Source: Subdoligranulum variabile (GTDB lineage Bacteria > Bacillota > Clostridia > Oscillospirales > Ruminococcaceae). From it: a stretch of DNA of 64,000 nucleotides. The notes beneath the pieces are model-generated. The model searched no databases, was not told where the DNA came from, and saw only the letters and a list, made by a program, of their open reading frames with translations. The stretch lies in contig QAKI01000043.1 in assembly GCA_003343905.1 (NCBI GenBank), forward strand, positions 142,569 to 206,568, read 5' to 3'. Each line of letters opens with the position of its first letter. Position 1 is the first letter of the stretch. Shown in pieces: positions 16,887-25,557 of the stretch. The position numbers and the translations under genes were made by a program.

Positions 16887-18643
16887 TAAAAACACTGTTG
16901 GCGCAGCTGCGCCAATACAAGAAGGCGGCGCTGCTTTCGCCGGTGTTCACGGCGCTGGAAGTGCTGATGGAACTGTTCATCCCCGTGGTGACGGCCGCCA
17001 TCATCGACCACGGGATCGAAGCCGGGAACCTGACCGCCGTTTACCGCTACGGCGCGCTGATGCTGGTCCTGGCGTTCTGCAGCCTGTGCTTCGGCGTGTT
17101 GGCGGGGCGCTTTTCGGCAAAGGCGTCGGCGGGCTTTGCCTGCAACCTGCGGGACGCCGTGTTCTGCAAGGTGCAGACGTTTTCGTTCTCCAACATCGAC
17201 AAGTTCAGCACTGCGGGCCTTGTGACCCGCATGACCACCGATGTGACGAACCTGCAAAATGCGTTCATGATGATGATCCGCATCGCGGTCCGCGCGCCGC
17301 TGATGCTGGTCTGCTCAATGGTGATGTGCCTCGTCATCAGCGTGCGGCTCAGCGCGATCTTTCTGGTGGCGCTGGCTGTTCTGGGGGGCGCGCTGGTTCT
17401 GATCATGAGCCGCACCACCCGCATCTTTGAGCAGGTGTTCCGCCGGTATGACGACCTGAACGCCAGCGTGCAGGAGAACGTCAGCGCCATCCGGGTCGTG
17501 AAAGCGTTCGTGCGGGAAAGCTACGAGAACGAAAAATTCCGGAAAGCTGCCAATAACCTGTACCGCCTGTTCGTCAAGGCCGAGGGCCTGCTGGCGCTGA
17601 ACAACCCCATCATGATGACGGTGGTCTACGGCAGCATTCTGGCTCTGTCCTGGTTCGGCGCGCACTTTATCGTGGCGGGCAGCCTGACCACCGGCGAACT
17701 CACCAGTCTGTTCAGCTATGTGATGAGCGTTCTGATGAGCCTGATGATGCTTTCGATGGTGTTCGTCATGATCACCATGTCGCTGGCCAGCGCCGAGCGC
17801 GTCACCGAGGTACTGAACGAAACGCCCGACCTCGCCAGCCCGGAGCAGGGGCTGACCGAGGTGAAAAACGGCAACATCGACTTCGACCGGGTGACCTTCT
17901 CCTACAAGCACGGCAGCGGGGAAAAGACCCTGCATGAGATCAGCCTGCACATCGACGCGGGCGAGACCATCGGCATCGTGGGCGGCACCGGGTCCGGCAA
18001 GTCCAGCCTGGTGAATCTGGTCAGCCGCCTGTATGATACCGACACCGGCCGGGTGCTGGTGGGCGGCGTGGATGTGCGCCGCTATGACCTGGATGCCCTG
18101 CGCGACCAGGTGGCCGTGGTGCTGCAGAAAAACGTGCTGTTCACCGGGACCATTCTGGATAACCTGCGCTGGGGCCGGGAGGACGCCACCGAGGAAGAAT
18201 GCCGCGAAGCCTGTAAAGCAGCCTGCGCCGATGAATTTATCGAGCGTTTCCCCGATGGCTACCATACATGGATCGAGCAGGGCGGCGCCAATGTTTCGGG
18301 CGGGCAGAAGCAGCGTTTGTGCATTGCCCGCGCGCTGCTCAAACACCCGAAGGTGCTGATCCTGGACGATTCCACCAGCGCCGTGGATACCGCGACCGAC
18401 GCCCGTATCCGGGAGGCGTTCGCCCGCCATATCCCCGGCACCACCAAGCTCATCATCGCCCAGCGCATTTCCAGCGTGCAGGGGGCGGACCGCATCCTGG
18501 TGCTGGACAATGGCGGCATCAGCGGCTTCGATACCCATGAAAACCTGCTGAAAAACAACCGCATTTACCGCGAGATCTACGAAGCCCAGACCCAGGGCGG
18601 CGGCGACTTTGACCAGCCCGCCGGAAAGGACGGTGTTCAATAA
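16883..18643 (+). CDS. ABC exporter half-transporter A (degenerate catalytic site)
   Basis: 586 residues: six-helix type 1 exporter membrane domain (about 1-320) fused to a nucleotide-binding domain. Walker A GGTGSGKSS is at about residue 368, the signature VSGGQKQR at about 471. Walker B reads VLILDDSTSAVD, with Asp in place of the catalytic Glu. Together with the canonical Glu in its partner, this identifies an asymmetric heterodimeric exporter of the BmrCD/TM287-288 type. Its likely role is multidrug or lipid export. It overlaps the MarR gene by 4 nt and its partner by 1 nt (TAATG). Confidence 0.95.
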   Translation: MIKTLLAQLRQYKKAALLSPVFTALEVLMELFIPVVTAAIIDHGIEAGNLTAVYRYGALMLVLAFCSLCFGVLAGRFSAKASAGFACNLRDAVFCKVQTFSFSNIDKFSTAGLVTRMTTDVTNLQNAFMMMIRIAVRAPLMLVCSMVMCLVISVRLSAIFLVALAVLGGALVLIMSRTTRIFEQVFRRYDDLNASVQENVSAIRVVKAFVRESYENEKFRKAANNLYRLFVKAEGLLALNNPIMMTVVYGSILALSWFGAHFIVAGSLTTGELTSLFSYVMSVLMSLMMLSMVFVMITMSLASAERVTEVLNETPDLASPEQGLTEVKNGNIDFDRVTFSYKHGSGEKTLHEISLHIDAGETIGIVGGTGSGKSSLVNLVSRLYDTDTGRVLVGGVDVRRYDLDALRDQVAVVLQKNVLFTGTILDNLRWGREDATEEECREACKAACADEFIERFPDGYHTWIEQGGANVSGGQKQRLCIARALLKHPKVLILDDSTSAVDTATDARIREAFARHIPGTTKLIIAQRISSVQGADRILVLDNGGISGFDTHENLLKNNRIYREIYEAQTQGGGDFDQPAGKDGVQ

Positions 18644-20538
18644 TGGCAAACACAGCAAATCCCACGGCCCGTCCCGGCGCCCGCCGGACGTTCGGCACGC
18701 TGGGGCGTGTGCTGGGCTATATGCTCAAACAGTATAAATTTTCCTGCCTGCTGGTGGTGGCGTGTATCTTGGGGTCGGCGCTGGCGTCGGTGCAGGGCGT
18801 ACTGTTCACCCAGCGCCTGATCGACGATTACATCCTGCCCCTGACCCAAAGCGCCAGCCCGGACTTCGGCCCGCTGGCCGGGGCGCTGGTGCGGGTGGCG
18901 GCCTTCTACGCCGCCGGTATCCTGTGCGCCTACGGCTACAACCGCATCATGGTCAACGTCAGCCAGGGCACCATGCGGCGCCTGCGGGAAGAACTGTTCA
19001 CCCACATGGAGTCCCTGCCCATCCGCTACTTTGACAGCCACGCCCATGGCGACATCATGAGCGTTTACACCAACGACGTGGACACGCTGCGCCAACTGTT
19101 CAGTCAGAGCGTGCCGCAGCTTCTCAACTCGGCGGTGACGGTCGTGACGACCTTTGCCAGCATGGTGCTGCTGGATGTGCCGCTGACCCTGGTCACGCTG
19201 GCGATGGTCGGCGTCATGCTTTTTGCCACCAGCCGGATCGCCGGGCGTTCCGGACGCTACTTTGCCCGGCAGCAGAAAGATCTGGGCACTGTCGACGGCT
19301 ATATCGAGGAAATGATGGACGGCCAGAAAGTCGTCAAGGTGTTCTGCCATGAGGAAAAGGCCATCCAGCAGTTCCGCGCCCTGAACGAACAACTGCGGGA
19401 AAGCGCCGAAAAAGCCAACACCTTTGCCAACATCACGATGCCGGTGAACGCCAACCTGGGCAACATCAGCTATGTGCTGTGCGCGGTGGTGGGCGCGGTG
19501 CTGGCGCTGAACGGCTATGGCGGCCTGACGCTGGGCACGCTGGTGTCCTTCCTGACGCTGAACAAAAACGGCACCCAGCCGATCAGCCAGATCAGTATGC
19601 AGACCAACAGCGTCGTCATGGCGATGGCGGGCGCCCAGCGTATCTTTGCGCTGCTGGACGAAACGCCGGAAACCGATGACGGCTATGTCACGCTGGTCAA
19701 CGCCCGCGAGAACGCCGAAGGCGCGCTGGAAGAATGTGACGAGCGCACCGGCCTCTGGGCCTGGAAGCATCCCCACCATGACGGCACGGTGACGCTGACC
19801 CGCCTGCAGGGCGACATCACCTTTGACGATGTGGACTTCGGCTATACGCCGGAGAAGATGGTGCTGCACAATATCAGGCTGTACGCCACGCCGGGGCAGA
19901 AAATCGCCTTCGTGGGTTCCACCGGCGCGGGCAAGACCACCATCACCAACCTCATCAACCGCTTTTACGATATTGCCGACGGCAAGATCCGCTACGACGG
20001 CATCAACATCAACAAGATCCGCAAGAGCGACCTGCGGCGCTCCCTGGGCATCGTATTGCAGGACACCCACCTGTTTACCGGCACCGTCATGGACAACATC
20101 CGCTACGGGCGGCTGGACGCCACCGACGACGAGTGTATGGCCGCGGCCAGACTGGCCAACGCGGACGGCTTCATCCGCCGCCTGCCCGACGGCTATAATA
20201 CGATGCTGACCGGCGACGGCGCCAACCTGAGCCAGGGCCAGCGGCAACTGTTGGCGATCGCCCGCGCGGCGGTGGCCGACCCGCCGGTGCTGATCCTGGA
20301 CGAAGCCACCAGTTCCATCGACACCCGCACCGAGCAGTTGGTGCAGCAGGGCATGGACGCGCTGATGACCGGGCGCACCACCTTTGTGATCGCCCACCGC
20401 CTGTCCACCGTCAAAAACTCCGACTGCATCATGGTGCTGGAACAGGGGCGCGTGATCGAGCGCGGCACCCACGACCAGCTTTTGGCCCAAAAGGGTCGGT
20501 ATTACCAGCTTTATACCGGCAACGCCATTGCCGGGTGA
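18643..20538 (+). CDS. ABC exporter half-transporter B (canonical catalytic site)
   Basis: 631 residues: membrane domain (about 1-340), then an extended linker and a nucleotide-binding domain with Walker A GSTGAGKTT (about 425), signature LSQGQRQ (about 529; Q replaces the usual second G of the LSGGQ) and Walker B VLILDEATSSID with the catalytic Glu. A roughly 60-residue insertion (AEGALEECDERTGLWAWKHP region) precedes the ATPase domain, as in several BmrD-like partners. The non-canonical signature here pairs in the dimer with the degenerate Walker B of subunit A, giving one consensus and one degenerate ATP site. Confidence 0.95.
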   Translation: MANTANPTARPGARRTFGTLGRVLGYMLKQYKFSCLLVVACILGSALASVQGVLFTQRLIDDYILPLTQSASPDFGPLAGALVRVAAFYAAGILCAYGYNRIMVNVSQGTMRRLREELFTHMESLPIRYFDSHAHGDIMSVYTNDVDTLRQLFSQSVPQLLNSAVTVVTTFASMVLLDVPLTLVTLAMVGVMLFATSRIAGRSGRYFARQQKDLGTVDGYIEEMMDGQKVVKVFCHEEKAIQQFRALNEQLRESAEKANTFANITMPVNANLGNISYVLCAVVGAVLALNGYGGLTLGTLVSFLTLNKNGTQPISQISMQTNSVVMAMAGAQRIFALLDETPETDDGYVTLVNARENAEGALEECDERTGLWAWKHPHHDGTVTLTRLQGDITFDDVDFGYTPEKMVLHNIRLYATPGQKIAFVGSTGAGKTTITNLINRFYDIADGKIRYDGININKIRKSDLRRSLGIVLQDTHLFTGTVMDNIRYGRLDATDDECMAAARLANADGFIRRLPDGYNTMLTGDGANLSQGQRQLLAIARAAVADPPVLILDEATSSIDTRTEQLVQQGMDALMTGRTTFVIAHRLSTVKNSDCIMVLEQGRVIERGTHDQLLAQKGRYYQLYTGNAIAG

Positions 20539-20565
20539 CGGCGGAAGACGTTTTACCCCAAAACA

Positions 20566-20604
20566 CCCCGGCGTGCGGCAAGAAAAACTTGCCGCACGCC
20601 GGGG
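20566..20604. terminator. Terminator between ABC exporter and convergent MATE gene
   Basis: Perfect 17-nt arms (20566-20582 and 20588-20604; CCCCGGCGTGCGGCAAG and complement) with a five-A loop, followed by CGTTTCT on the plus strand and flanked by A-rich sequence on the other side. Confidence 0.8.
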
Positions 20605-20643
20605 CGTTTCTGTAAATGGGCAGGCGGTCCGGGGGAACGGCGG

Positions 20644-22026
20644 TCATGCCGTGCGCGGTGTCATCCGCTTCATTTCCCGGATCTGCTTCCTGCACAGGAC
20701 CGCGCAGAGAAGGAACGCCAGCGTATCCGAAACGGGACCGGCCATAAGGATGCCGGTCAGGCCAAAGACCCGCGCCAGGATCAGCATGGCGGGAATATAA
20801 AACAGAAGCTGCTTGGAAAGGGAAGCAACGGCGGCTTTGACCGGCTGACCGATCGCCTGAAAGAGTACGCTGGTACACATCTGCAACCCGTTCAGGAAAA
20901 TCAAAAGCAGATAAATGTGGAAGCACTGTACGGCAAATTTTTCGTACAGTTCGGATTCGGTGCCGAAGATGCGGATCAACTGCAGGGGGAAGCATTGGAA
21001 AATGACCCACGAAACAACGGTGACCGCGGTGCTGACGCCGACGCTCAACAGAAACGCCTTCCTGACCCGGCCGTAGTTCCGGGCACCGTAGTTGAAGCCG
21101 ATGATCGGCTGGCTGCCGCTGGCAACACCGATGCCGATGGACAAGGCAATCATGCTGACTTTCATGCAAAGGCCAAAGGTCGTCAGGGGAATGTCCGAAC
21201 CGTATTCGGAAAGTGCGCCGTACTGCGTAAGCAGATTGTTGGAAACGAAGGCGACCACAGTGGAGGTAAGGTTATTGAAGCAGCTTGCAAAACCAAGGCT
21301 GGCCAGCCTGCCGGCGGTAGAAATGTTCAGGACGAGCGAGGATCTCCCGAACTGGATATTCCGGAAGTGGAACAGGTAGGCAATGTTGAACAGCAACCCT
21401 ACAAACTGGGAGAAGATCGTGGCAAGGGCGGCGCCCTCTACGCCCCAATGGAACACAAAAATAAAGATCGGGTCAAGGATCGTGTTCAAAATCGCGCCGA
21501 CCATCATGGAAAACATGGCGTAACGGGGGCTGCCGTCTGTGCGGATCGCGGAGTTGATCACAGTCCCCACGATCACGAAGGGAAAGCCGATCACGATGAT
21601 CCTTCCGTATCCCAACGCATACGGCATGATCGTATCGGTCGCCCCGAAGAACCGGCACAGGGGCGTCAGGAAAGTAAGCGCAAACATCGCGTAGAAAACG
21701 CTGCCGACGCCGGAAATGATGATGGCCGTGCCCACGCCTTTGGCCGCTTTGCCGGGGTTCCCCTGCCCCAGATTCAGGCTGAAATAGGCGGCAAGGCCAT
21801 CGCCGAACAAAGTGGCGATGGCGATCGCGATCGTGGAGATCGGCGCAATGATGTTGGTCGCGCCGTTGCCAAGGAACCCGACGCCCTGGCCGATAAAGAT
21901 CTGGTCGACCATGTTGTAAAGGGAGTTGATGATCAGCGAAATGACGCTGGGAATGGCGTAGGCTGCAAGCAGTTTGCCGATTCGCTCGTACCCAAGCGGA
22001 TTGGCAGGTGGTTGTATTTTCGGCAT
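20644..22026 (-). CDS. MATE-family efflux transporter under MarR control
   Basis: 460 residues, about 12 helices. LGYERIGKLLAAYAIPSVISLIINSLYNMVDQIFIGQGVG and the second-half motif GVASGSQPIIGFNYGARNYGRVRKAFLLSV place it in the MepA-like branch of the MATE family (multidrug/Na+ or H+ antiport). Start at 22026 behind AGGAGGA. It is encoded downstream of a MarR gene (gap 171 nt) and preceded by two copies of the same TTAGAATTCTAA palindrome that overlaps the MarR promoter, so it is almost certainly repressed by that MarR protein. Confidence 0.94.
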   Translation of the reverse strand: MPKIQPPANPLGYERIGKLLAAYAIPSVISLIINSLYNMVDQIFIGQGVGFLGNGATNIIAPISTIAIAIATLFGDGLAAYFSLNLGQGNPGKAAKGVGTAIIISGVGSVFYAMFALTFLTPLCRFFGATDTIMPYALGYGRIIVIGFPFVIVGTVINSAIRTDGSPRYAMFSMMVGAILNTILDPIFIFVFHWGVEGAALATIFSQFVGLLFNIAYLFHFRNIQFGRSSLVLNISTAGRLASLGFASCFNNLTSTVVAFVSNNLLTQYGALSEYGSDIPLTTFGLCMKVSMIALSIGIGVASGSQPIIGFNYGARNYGRVRKAFLLSVGVSTAVTVVSWVIFQCFPLQLIRIFGTESELYEKFAVQCFHIYLLLIFLNGLQMCTSVLFQAIGQPVKAAVASLSKQLLFYIPAMLILARVFGLTGILMAGPVSDTLAFLLCAVLCRKQIREMKRMTPRTA

Positions 22027-22044
22027 AGTAGATCCTCCTGAAAA

Positions 22045-22056
22045 TTAGAATTCTAA
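22045..22056 (-). promoter_or_regulatory. MarR operator copy 1, before MATE gene
   Basis: The 12-nt perfect palindrome TTAGAATTCTAA begins 18 nt before the MATE start codon, next to a TATATA-rich -10 like stretch at about 22057-22066. A bound repressor here would block initiation or early elongation. Confidence 0.75.
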
Positions 22057-22140
22057 ATATATAGACAAAAATGGACCTCTCTTTTGAGCAGACAAGGTCG
22101 CTGAACAAATACTGCTGCGGCGTTCCTCCCTTCTTTATAT

Positions 22141-22152
22141 TTAGAATTCTAA
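22141..22152 (-). promoter_or_regulatory. MarR operator copy 2, upstream of MATE promoter
   Basis: The same perfect palindrome TTAGAATTCTAA, 96 nt from copy 1 and 45 nt past the MarR stop codon. The two copies bracket the intergenic promoter region of the MATE gene. Confidence 0.75.
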
Positions 22153-22197
22153 TTGTTGCGAGAGAAAAACTCCCCCGTAAAGAGGGAAAAACAACGG

Positions 22198-22623
22198 TCA
22201 CTGGATATTTTCCGTCATTTGCAGGATGACTTTTTCAAAGACCTTCAGATCTTCGTCGGATATGCCGGTGAACATACTTTCCATGTAATCGTGGATCCGG
22301 CGCAGGATCTCGTCCTGTATCGCAAGTGTCTTGTCGGTCAGCACAAGGCGTTTATAGCGCGCGTCATCGGCCAGGCTTTCCCGCCGCAGGTATCCGTTGC
22401 GTTCCAGATTGTTGATCAGGCTCGTGACCGAGGACGGCTTGATCTCCAGAAATACTTCGAGATCCTTCGGGAACACATCCCGCGTTTTCGACTCCATGAT
22501 GATGTAATGCAGCACAAGTGCCTGAATGCTGGTCAGCGGCGTGCCGACAAAGTAACTGGAAAAGTAGCGGTGCATTTTCCTGTTGAGTTTGTCGTATTTT
22601 TCCATAAGGTCTTTTTCTTTCAT
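22198..22623 (-). CDS. MarR-family repressor of the MATE transporter
   Basis: 141-residue winged-helix protein. It has a long helical N-terminus (KEKDLMEKYDKLNRKMHRYF), the recognition helix region IKPSSVTSLINNLERNGYLRR, the wing DDARYKRLVLT and a C-terminal dimerisation helix. Starts at 22623. Its own promoter is followed at once by a TTAGAATTCTAA operator, so it is autorepressed, and the same box flanks the MATE gene. The ligand that lifts repression is unknown. Confidence 0.94.
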   Translation of the reverse strand: MKEKDLMEKYDKLNRKMHRYFSSYFVGTPLTSIQALVLHYIIMESKTRDVFPKDLEVFLEIKPSSVTSLINNLERNGYLRRESLADDARYKRLVLTDKTLAIQDEILRRIHDYMESMFTGISDEDLKVFEKVILQMTENIQ

Positions 22624-22644
22624 AGCGGCTTTCCGTTCTCCTGA

Positions 22645-22656
22645 TTAGAATTCTAA
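22645..22656 (-). promoter_or_regulatory. MarR operator copy 3, at the MarR transcription start
   Basis: Third perfect TTAGAATTCTAA palindrome, 12 nt downstream of the MarR -10 element and so overlapping the transcription start or first bases of the message. Confidence 0.8.
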
Positions 22657-22668
22657 ATATCGTAGAGT

Positions 22669-22697
22669 ATCATACCGCATGATAAAAAAGATGTCAA
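22669..22697 (-). promoter_or_regulatory. Sigma-A promoter of the MarR gene
   Basis: Minus-strand TTGACA (22692-22697) and TATGAT (22669-22674) with a 17-nt spacer: perfect -35 and near-perfect -10. Confidence 0.85.
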
Positions 22698-22776
22698 TAG
22701 AGGGGCGGCGCAAGGGGAAGGGCGACGGTACGGCACAGCATTGTGCCGCCGGTAAAAAACACCGGCGCTGTATAGA

Positions 22777-22805
22777 TTGAAAAATACCGCCGAACATGGT
22801 ACAAT
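22777..22805 (+). promoter_or_regulatory. Sigma-A promoter of the sugar transferase gene
   Basis: TTGAAA (22777-22782) and TACAAT (22800-22805), 17-nt spacer, 58 nt before the start codon. Confidence 0.75.
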
Positions 22806-22862
22806 AAAGGACATTGAAAAAACCGCGGCCGGTGCGCCGCGGTGCAGAAACAGGAAATACGA

Positions 22863-24314
22863 ATGATCAATAAACGCGAAAAACTGCAATACGCTTATGT
22901 ATTCATGCTCGACCTGGTGACGCTGGCCGTCAGTGTGCTGACGGCGTGGCTGATCACCGACGGGCTGCTGGGACGCATCGTTCCCTACAGTATCAGCGAC
23001 TGGATCCAGACCCTCTGCCTGGTGGTGGTCGCCTTCTTTATCACCTTCTTCTTCTTCAACCAGCGGGAGAATATCATCACCCGCGGTCTGGGGCGGGAAT
23101 GCGGGCTGGCCGCGCGCTTCAATATCCTGATGGCGGCGGTCTATTCCTCTTTGATGCTGCTGGCTAAGGCGGAAATGCTCGATTCCCGCTATTTTGCGGT
23201 GGCGGTGCCGCTGGTCAACGCGGCGCTGATGGTGCTTTCCCACACGCTGCTCAAACGCTATCTGCTGCACACCCGCAACAAGCGCGGTATGGAGAATCTG
23301 GTGGGCATCCTTTCCACCGTGGACCACGCCCCGTCTGTGATCTGGGCGCTGCACGACGACTGGTCCAAACGCCTTTGCGGCGTGGCCCTGCTGGACGCGC
23401 CCGAGGACGCCGTGGGGCAGGAAGTGGAGGGCGTGCCCGTGCGCGCGACCTTCGATAATTTTATGGACTGGATCCGGCGCGCGGCGCTGGACGAGATCTA
23501 TGTGGACATCCCGATGGACAGCGGCGAGTCCTTCCTGCCGTATCTGGAGGAGATGGAGAGCATGGGCCTGACCGTGCATTTCCGTCTGAAACTGTTGGAC
23601 CGCATCGAGGAGATCTGCTGCGATGATACCAGTTCAGCCCGCCTGAGCCGGGAACTGGGCCGCTGCGCCGGCGGCAACATCGTCACCATGGGCACCATCG
23701 AACTGGAACTGCGGGACATGGTCCTCAAACGGGTGGTGGATATTTTCGGCGCGCTGGTGGGCTGCCTGATCAGTATTCCCATCATCGCCATCGTGGCGAT
23801 CCCCCTCAAGCTGGAAAGCCCCGGCCCGCTGATCTTCCGCCAGAAGCGCGTGGGCCTGAACGGGCGGTACTTCTATATCCACAAGCTGCGCAGCATGTAC
23901 ACCGACGCCGAAGCGCGCAAAAAGGACCTGATGGCCCGGAACGAGATGAACGGCCTGATGTTCAAGATGCAGGACGATCCCCGCATTACCCGCGTGGGGC
24001 GCTTCATCCGCCGTACCAGCATCGACGAACTGCCCCAGTTCTTCGATGTGCTGCGGGGCAATATGTCGCTGGTGGGCACCCGCCCGCCGACGGTGGATGA
24101 GTACCGCCAGTATGAGAGCCACCACAAGCGCCGCCTGAGCATGAAACCCGGCATCACGGGCCTGTGGCAGATCAGCGGCCGCAGCGATATTGAAAACTTT
24201 GAGGATGTGGTCCGGCTCGATGTGAAATACATCGACAACTGGTCCCTGTGGAACGACTTCAAGATTTTGTGCAAAACCGTTGTCGTGGTCCTGTGCGGCC
24301 GCGGCGCCAAATAA
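22863..24314 (+). CDS. Undecaprenyl-phosphate sugar phosphotransferase (exopolysaccharide initiation)
   Basis: 483 residues. The N-terminal half has four to five membrane helices and a CoA-binding-like Rossmann region; the C-terminal half is a bacterial sugar transferase (WcaJ/WbaP/CpsE type): KRVVDIFGALVGCLISIP membrane segment, FRQKRVGLNGRYFYIHKLRSM, TRVGRFIRRTSIDELPQFFDVLRGNMSLVGTRPP, and KPGITGLWQISGRS. The Asp-Glu in SIDELPQ is catalytic. It loads the first sugar-phosphate on undecaprenyl phosphate at the inner membrane face to start a capsule or exopolysaccharide unit. ATG 22863 is preferred over a GTG seven codons earlier because AGGAAA precedes it. No other polysaccharide gene is adjacent, so it is an orphan initiator here. 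Confidence 0.93.
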   Translation: MINKREKLQYAYVFMLDLVTLAVSVLTAWLITDGLLGRIVPYSISDWIQTLCLVVVAFFITFFFFNQRENIITRGLGRECGLAARFNILMAAVYSSLMLLAKAEMLDSRYFAVAVPLVNAALMVLSHTLLKRYLLHTRNKRGMENLVGILSTVDHAPSVIWALHDDWSKRLCGVALLDAPEDAVGQEVEGVPVRATFDNFMDWIRRAALDEIYVDIPMDSGESFLPYLEEMESMGLTVHFRLKLLDRIEEICCDDTSSARLSRELGRCAGGNIVTMGTIELELRDMVLKRVVDIFGALVGCLISIPIIAIVAIPLKLESPGPLIFRQKRVGLNGRYFYIHKLRSMYTDAEARKKDLMARNEMNGLMFKMQDDPRITRVGRFIRRTSIDELPQFFDVLRGNMSLVGTRPPTVDEYRQYESHHKRRLSMKPGITGLWQISGRSDIENFEDVVRLDVKYIDNWSLWNDFKILCKTVVVVLCGRGAK

Positions 24315-24325
24315 AAACGGCAGAC

Positions 24326-24367
24326 AAAAGGCCCCGTGCCGCGCTTTCGCGCGGCACGGGGCCTTTT
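24326..24367. terminator. Bidirectional terminator, sugar transferase / threonine aldolase
   Basis: A perfect 19-bp stem (24326-24344 with 24349-24367) closed by TTTC, starting in AAAA and ending in TTTTT. The two flanking genes converge on it. Confidence 0.9.
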
Positions 24368-24383
24368 TGATGGTATGCGGGTT

Positions 24384-25436
24384 TTACAGGCTTTGTACGT
24401 CGGCAATGAGCTGGGCGACCGCCTCAGGCCGGGTGGCCCAGCTTGTGCAGATGCGCACCGCCGTGTGCCCGGCGTCGGGCTTGCCCATGGGGTTCATCGC
24501 ATAGCGGGCGGCCAGGGCTTCATACCAGGCGTCGGGCAACACAAAGAACTGCTGGTTGGTGGGGGAGTCGTGCAGGACCGGAACGCCCCTGCCCTCAAAG
24601 GCGGCGCGGATCTGCAGCGCCTGCCGGTCGGCTTCGGCAGCCATGGCAAAGTAGGGGCTGCGGCCGGTGCCGTCCTCGCCTTCCAGGAGCGCCAGAAATT
24701 GCAGGCCCAGCAGGCGGCCCTTGGCCAGCATGCCGCCGTGTTGCTTGATGGCGTAGCGGAAGTCCGCTTTCAACTCGTCGCTGGTGATGACGACGGCTTC
24801 CCCGAACAGCGCGCCGCATTTGGTGCCGCCCAGGTAAAACACGTCGCACAGGGCGGCGTAGTCCTGCAGGGTCAGGTCGTTGCGGGGGCTGGTCAGGCCG
24901 TAGGCCATCCGCGCGCCGTCCACAAAAAGATAGATCCCCAGCTCATAGCAGGCCGCCGAAAGCTCGGTCAGTTCTTCTTTGGAGTACAGCGTGCCCACCT
25001 CGGTGGGGTTGGAGATGTAGACCATACCCGGCTGGACCTCGTGCTCGTGGGTGGGGTTGGCGCGGTGTTCCTCAACGGCGGCGCGGACCTGGGCCGCCGT
25101 GATCTTGCCCGCGGTGGACGGCAGCGGCAGGCACTTGTGGCCGGTGGCTTCCACGGAGCCGGTCTCATGCACATGGATGTGGCCGGTGTCGGCGCACAGC
25201 ACGCCCTGCCACGGCTTCAGCGCCGCGTCGATCACGGTCAGGTTGGCCTGGGTGGCGCCCACAAAAAAGTGCACGGCGGCGTCGGGGGCGTCGCACAGCG
25301 CACGGATCTTGTCCGCCGCGGCGGCGCAGTACGCGTCCTCGCCGTAGCCGGGGGTCTGTTCCAGGTTGGTCTTTTGCAGCAGGTCCAGCACCGGTTGGGC
25401 CGCGCCCTCGCCGTAGTCACATTCAAAACGGATCAT
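24384..25436 (-). CDS. ltaA: Low-specificity threonine aldolase
   Basis: PLP enzyme of 350 residues that cleaves threonine/allo-threonine to glycine and acetaldehyde. FECDYGEGAAQPVLDLL, FFVGATQANLTVID, HIHVHETGSVEATGHKC, LFVDGARMAYGL and the PLP-lysine motif YLGGTKCGALFGE (Lys about 206) are in the expected order. Start at 25436 (MIRFECDYG) behind AAGGGG; the frame is open upstream but runs through the divergent promoter. It is divergent from the NSS transporter gene and their promoters share one -35 hexamer, suggesting linked control of amino-acid uptake and breakdown. Confidence 0.93.
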   Translation of the reverse strand: MIRFECDYGEGAAQPVLDLLQKTNLEQTPGYGEDAYCAAAADKIRALCDAPDAAVHFFVGATQANLTVIDAALKPWQGVLCADTGHIHVHETGSVEATGHKCLPLPSTAGKITAAQVRAAVEEHRANPTHEHEVQPGMVYISNPTEVGTLYSKEELTELSAACYELGIYLFVDGARMAYGLTSPRNDLTLQDYAALCDVFYLGGTKCGALFGEAVVITSDELKADFRYAIKQHGGMLAKGRLLGLQFLALLEGEDGTGRSPYFAMAAEADRQALQIRAAFEGRGVPVLHDSPTNQQFFVLPDAWYEALAARYAMNPMGKPDAGHTAVRICTSWATRPEAVAQLIADVQSL

Positions 25437-25470
25437 ATCAAGAGGTCCCCTTTCTGTCAGCATATTCTTT

Positions 25471-25523
25471 ATTATAACAGGGCGGCGCGCGCCTTGCAAT
25501 GGCAGGGCGGATGGGTATATAAT
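25471..25523. promoter_or_regulatory. Divergent promoters sharing one palindromic -35 hexamer
   Basis: The self-complementary hexamer TTGCAA (25494-25499) is the -35 of both directions. Leftward it is followed by a 17-nt spacer and a minus-strand TATAAT (25471-25476) for the threonine aldolase gene; rightward by an 18-nt spacer and TATAAT (25518-25523) for the NSS transporter gene. Only one RNA polymerase could occupy the element at a time. Confidence 0.75.
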
Positions 25524-25557
25524 GACTCTATATGTGTGAGAAAGGAAGGTACCTGCA

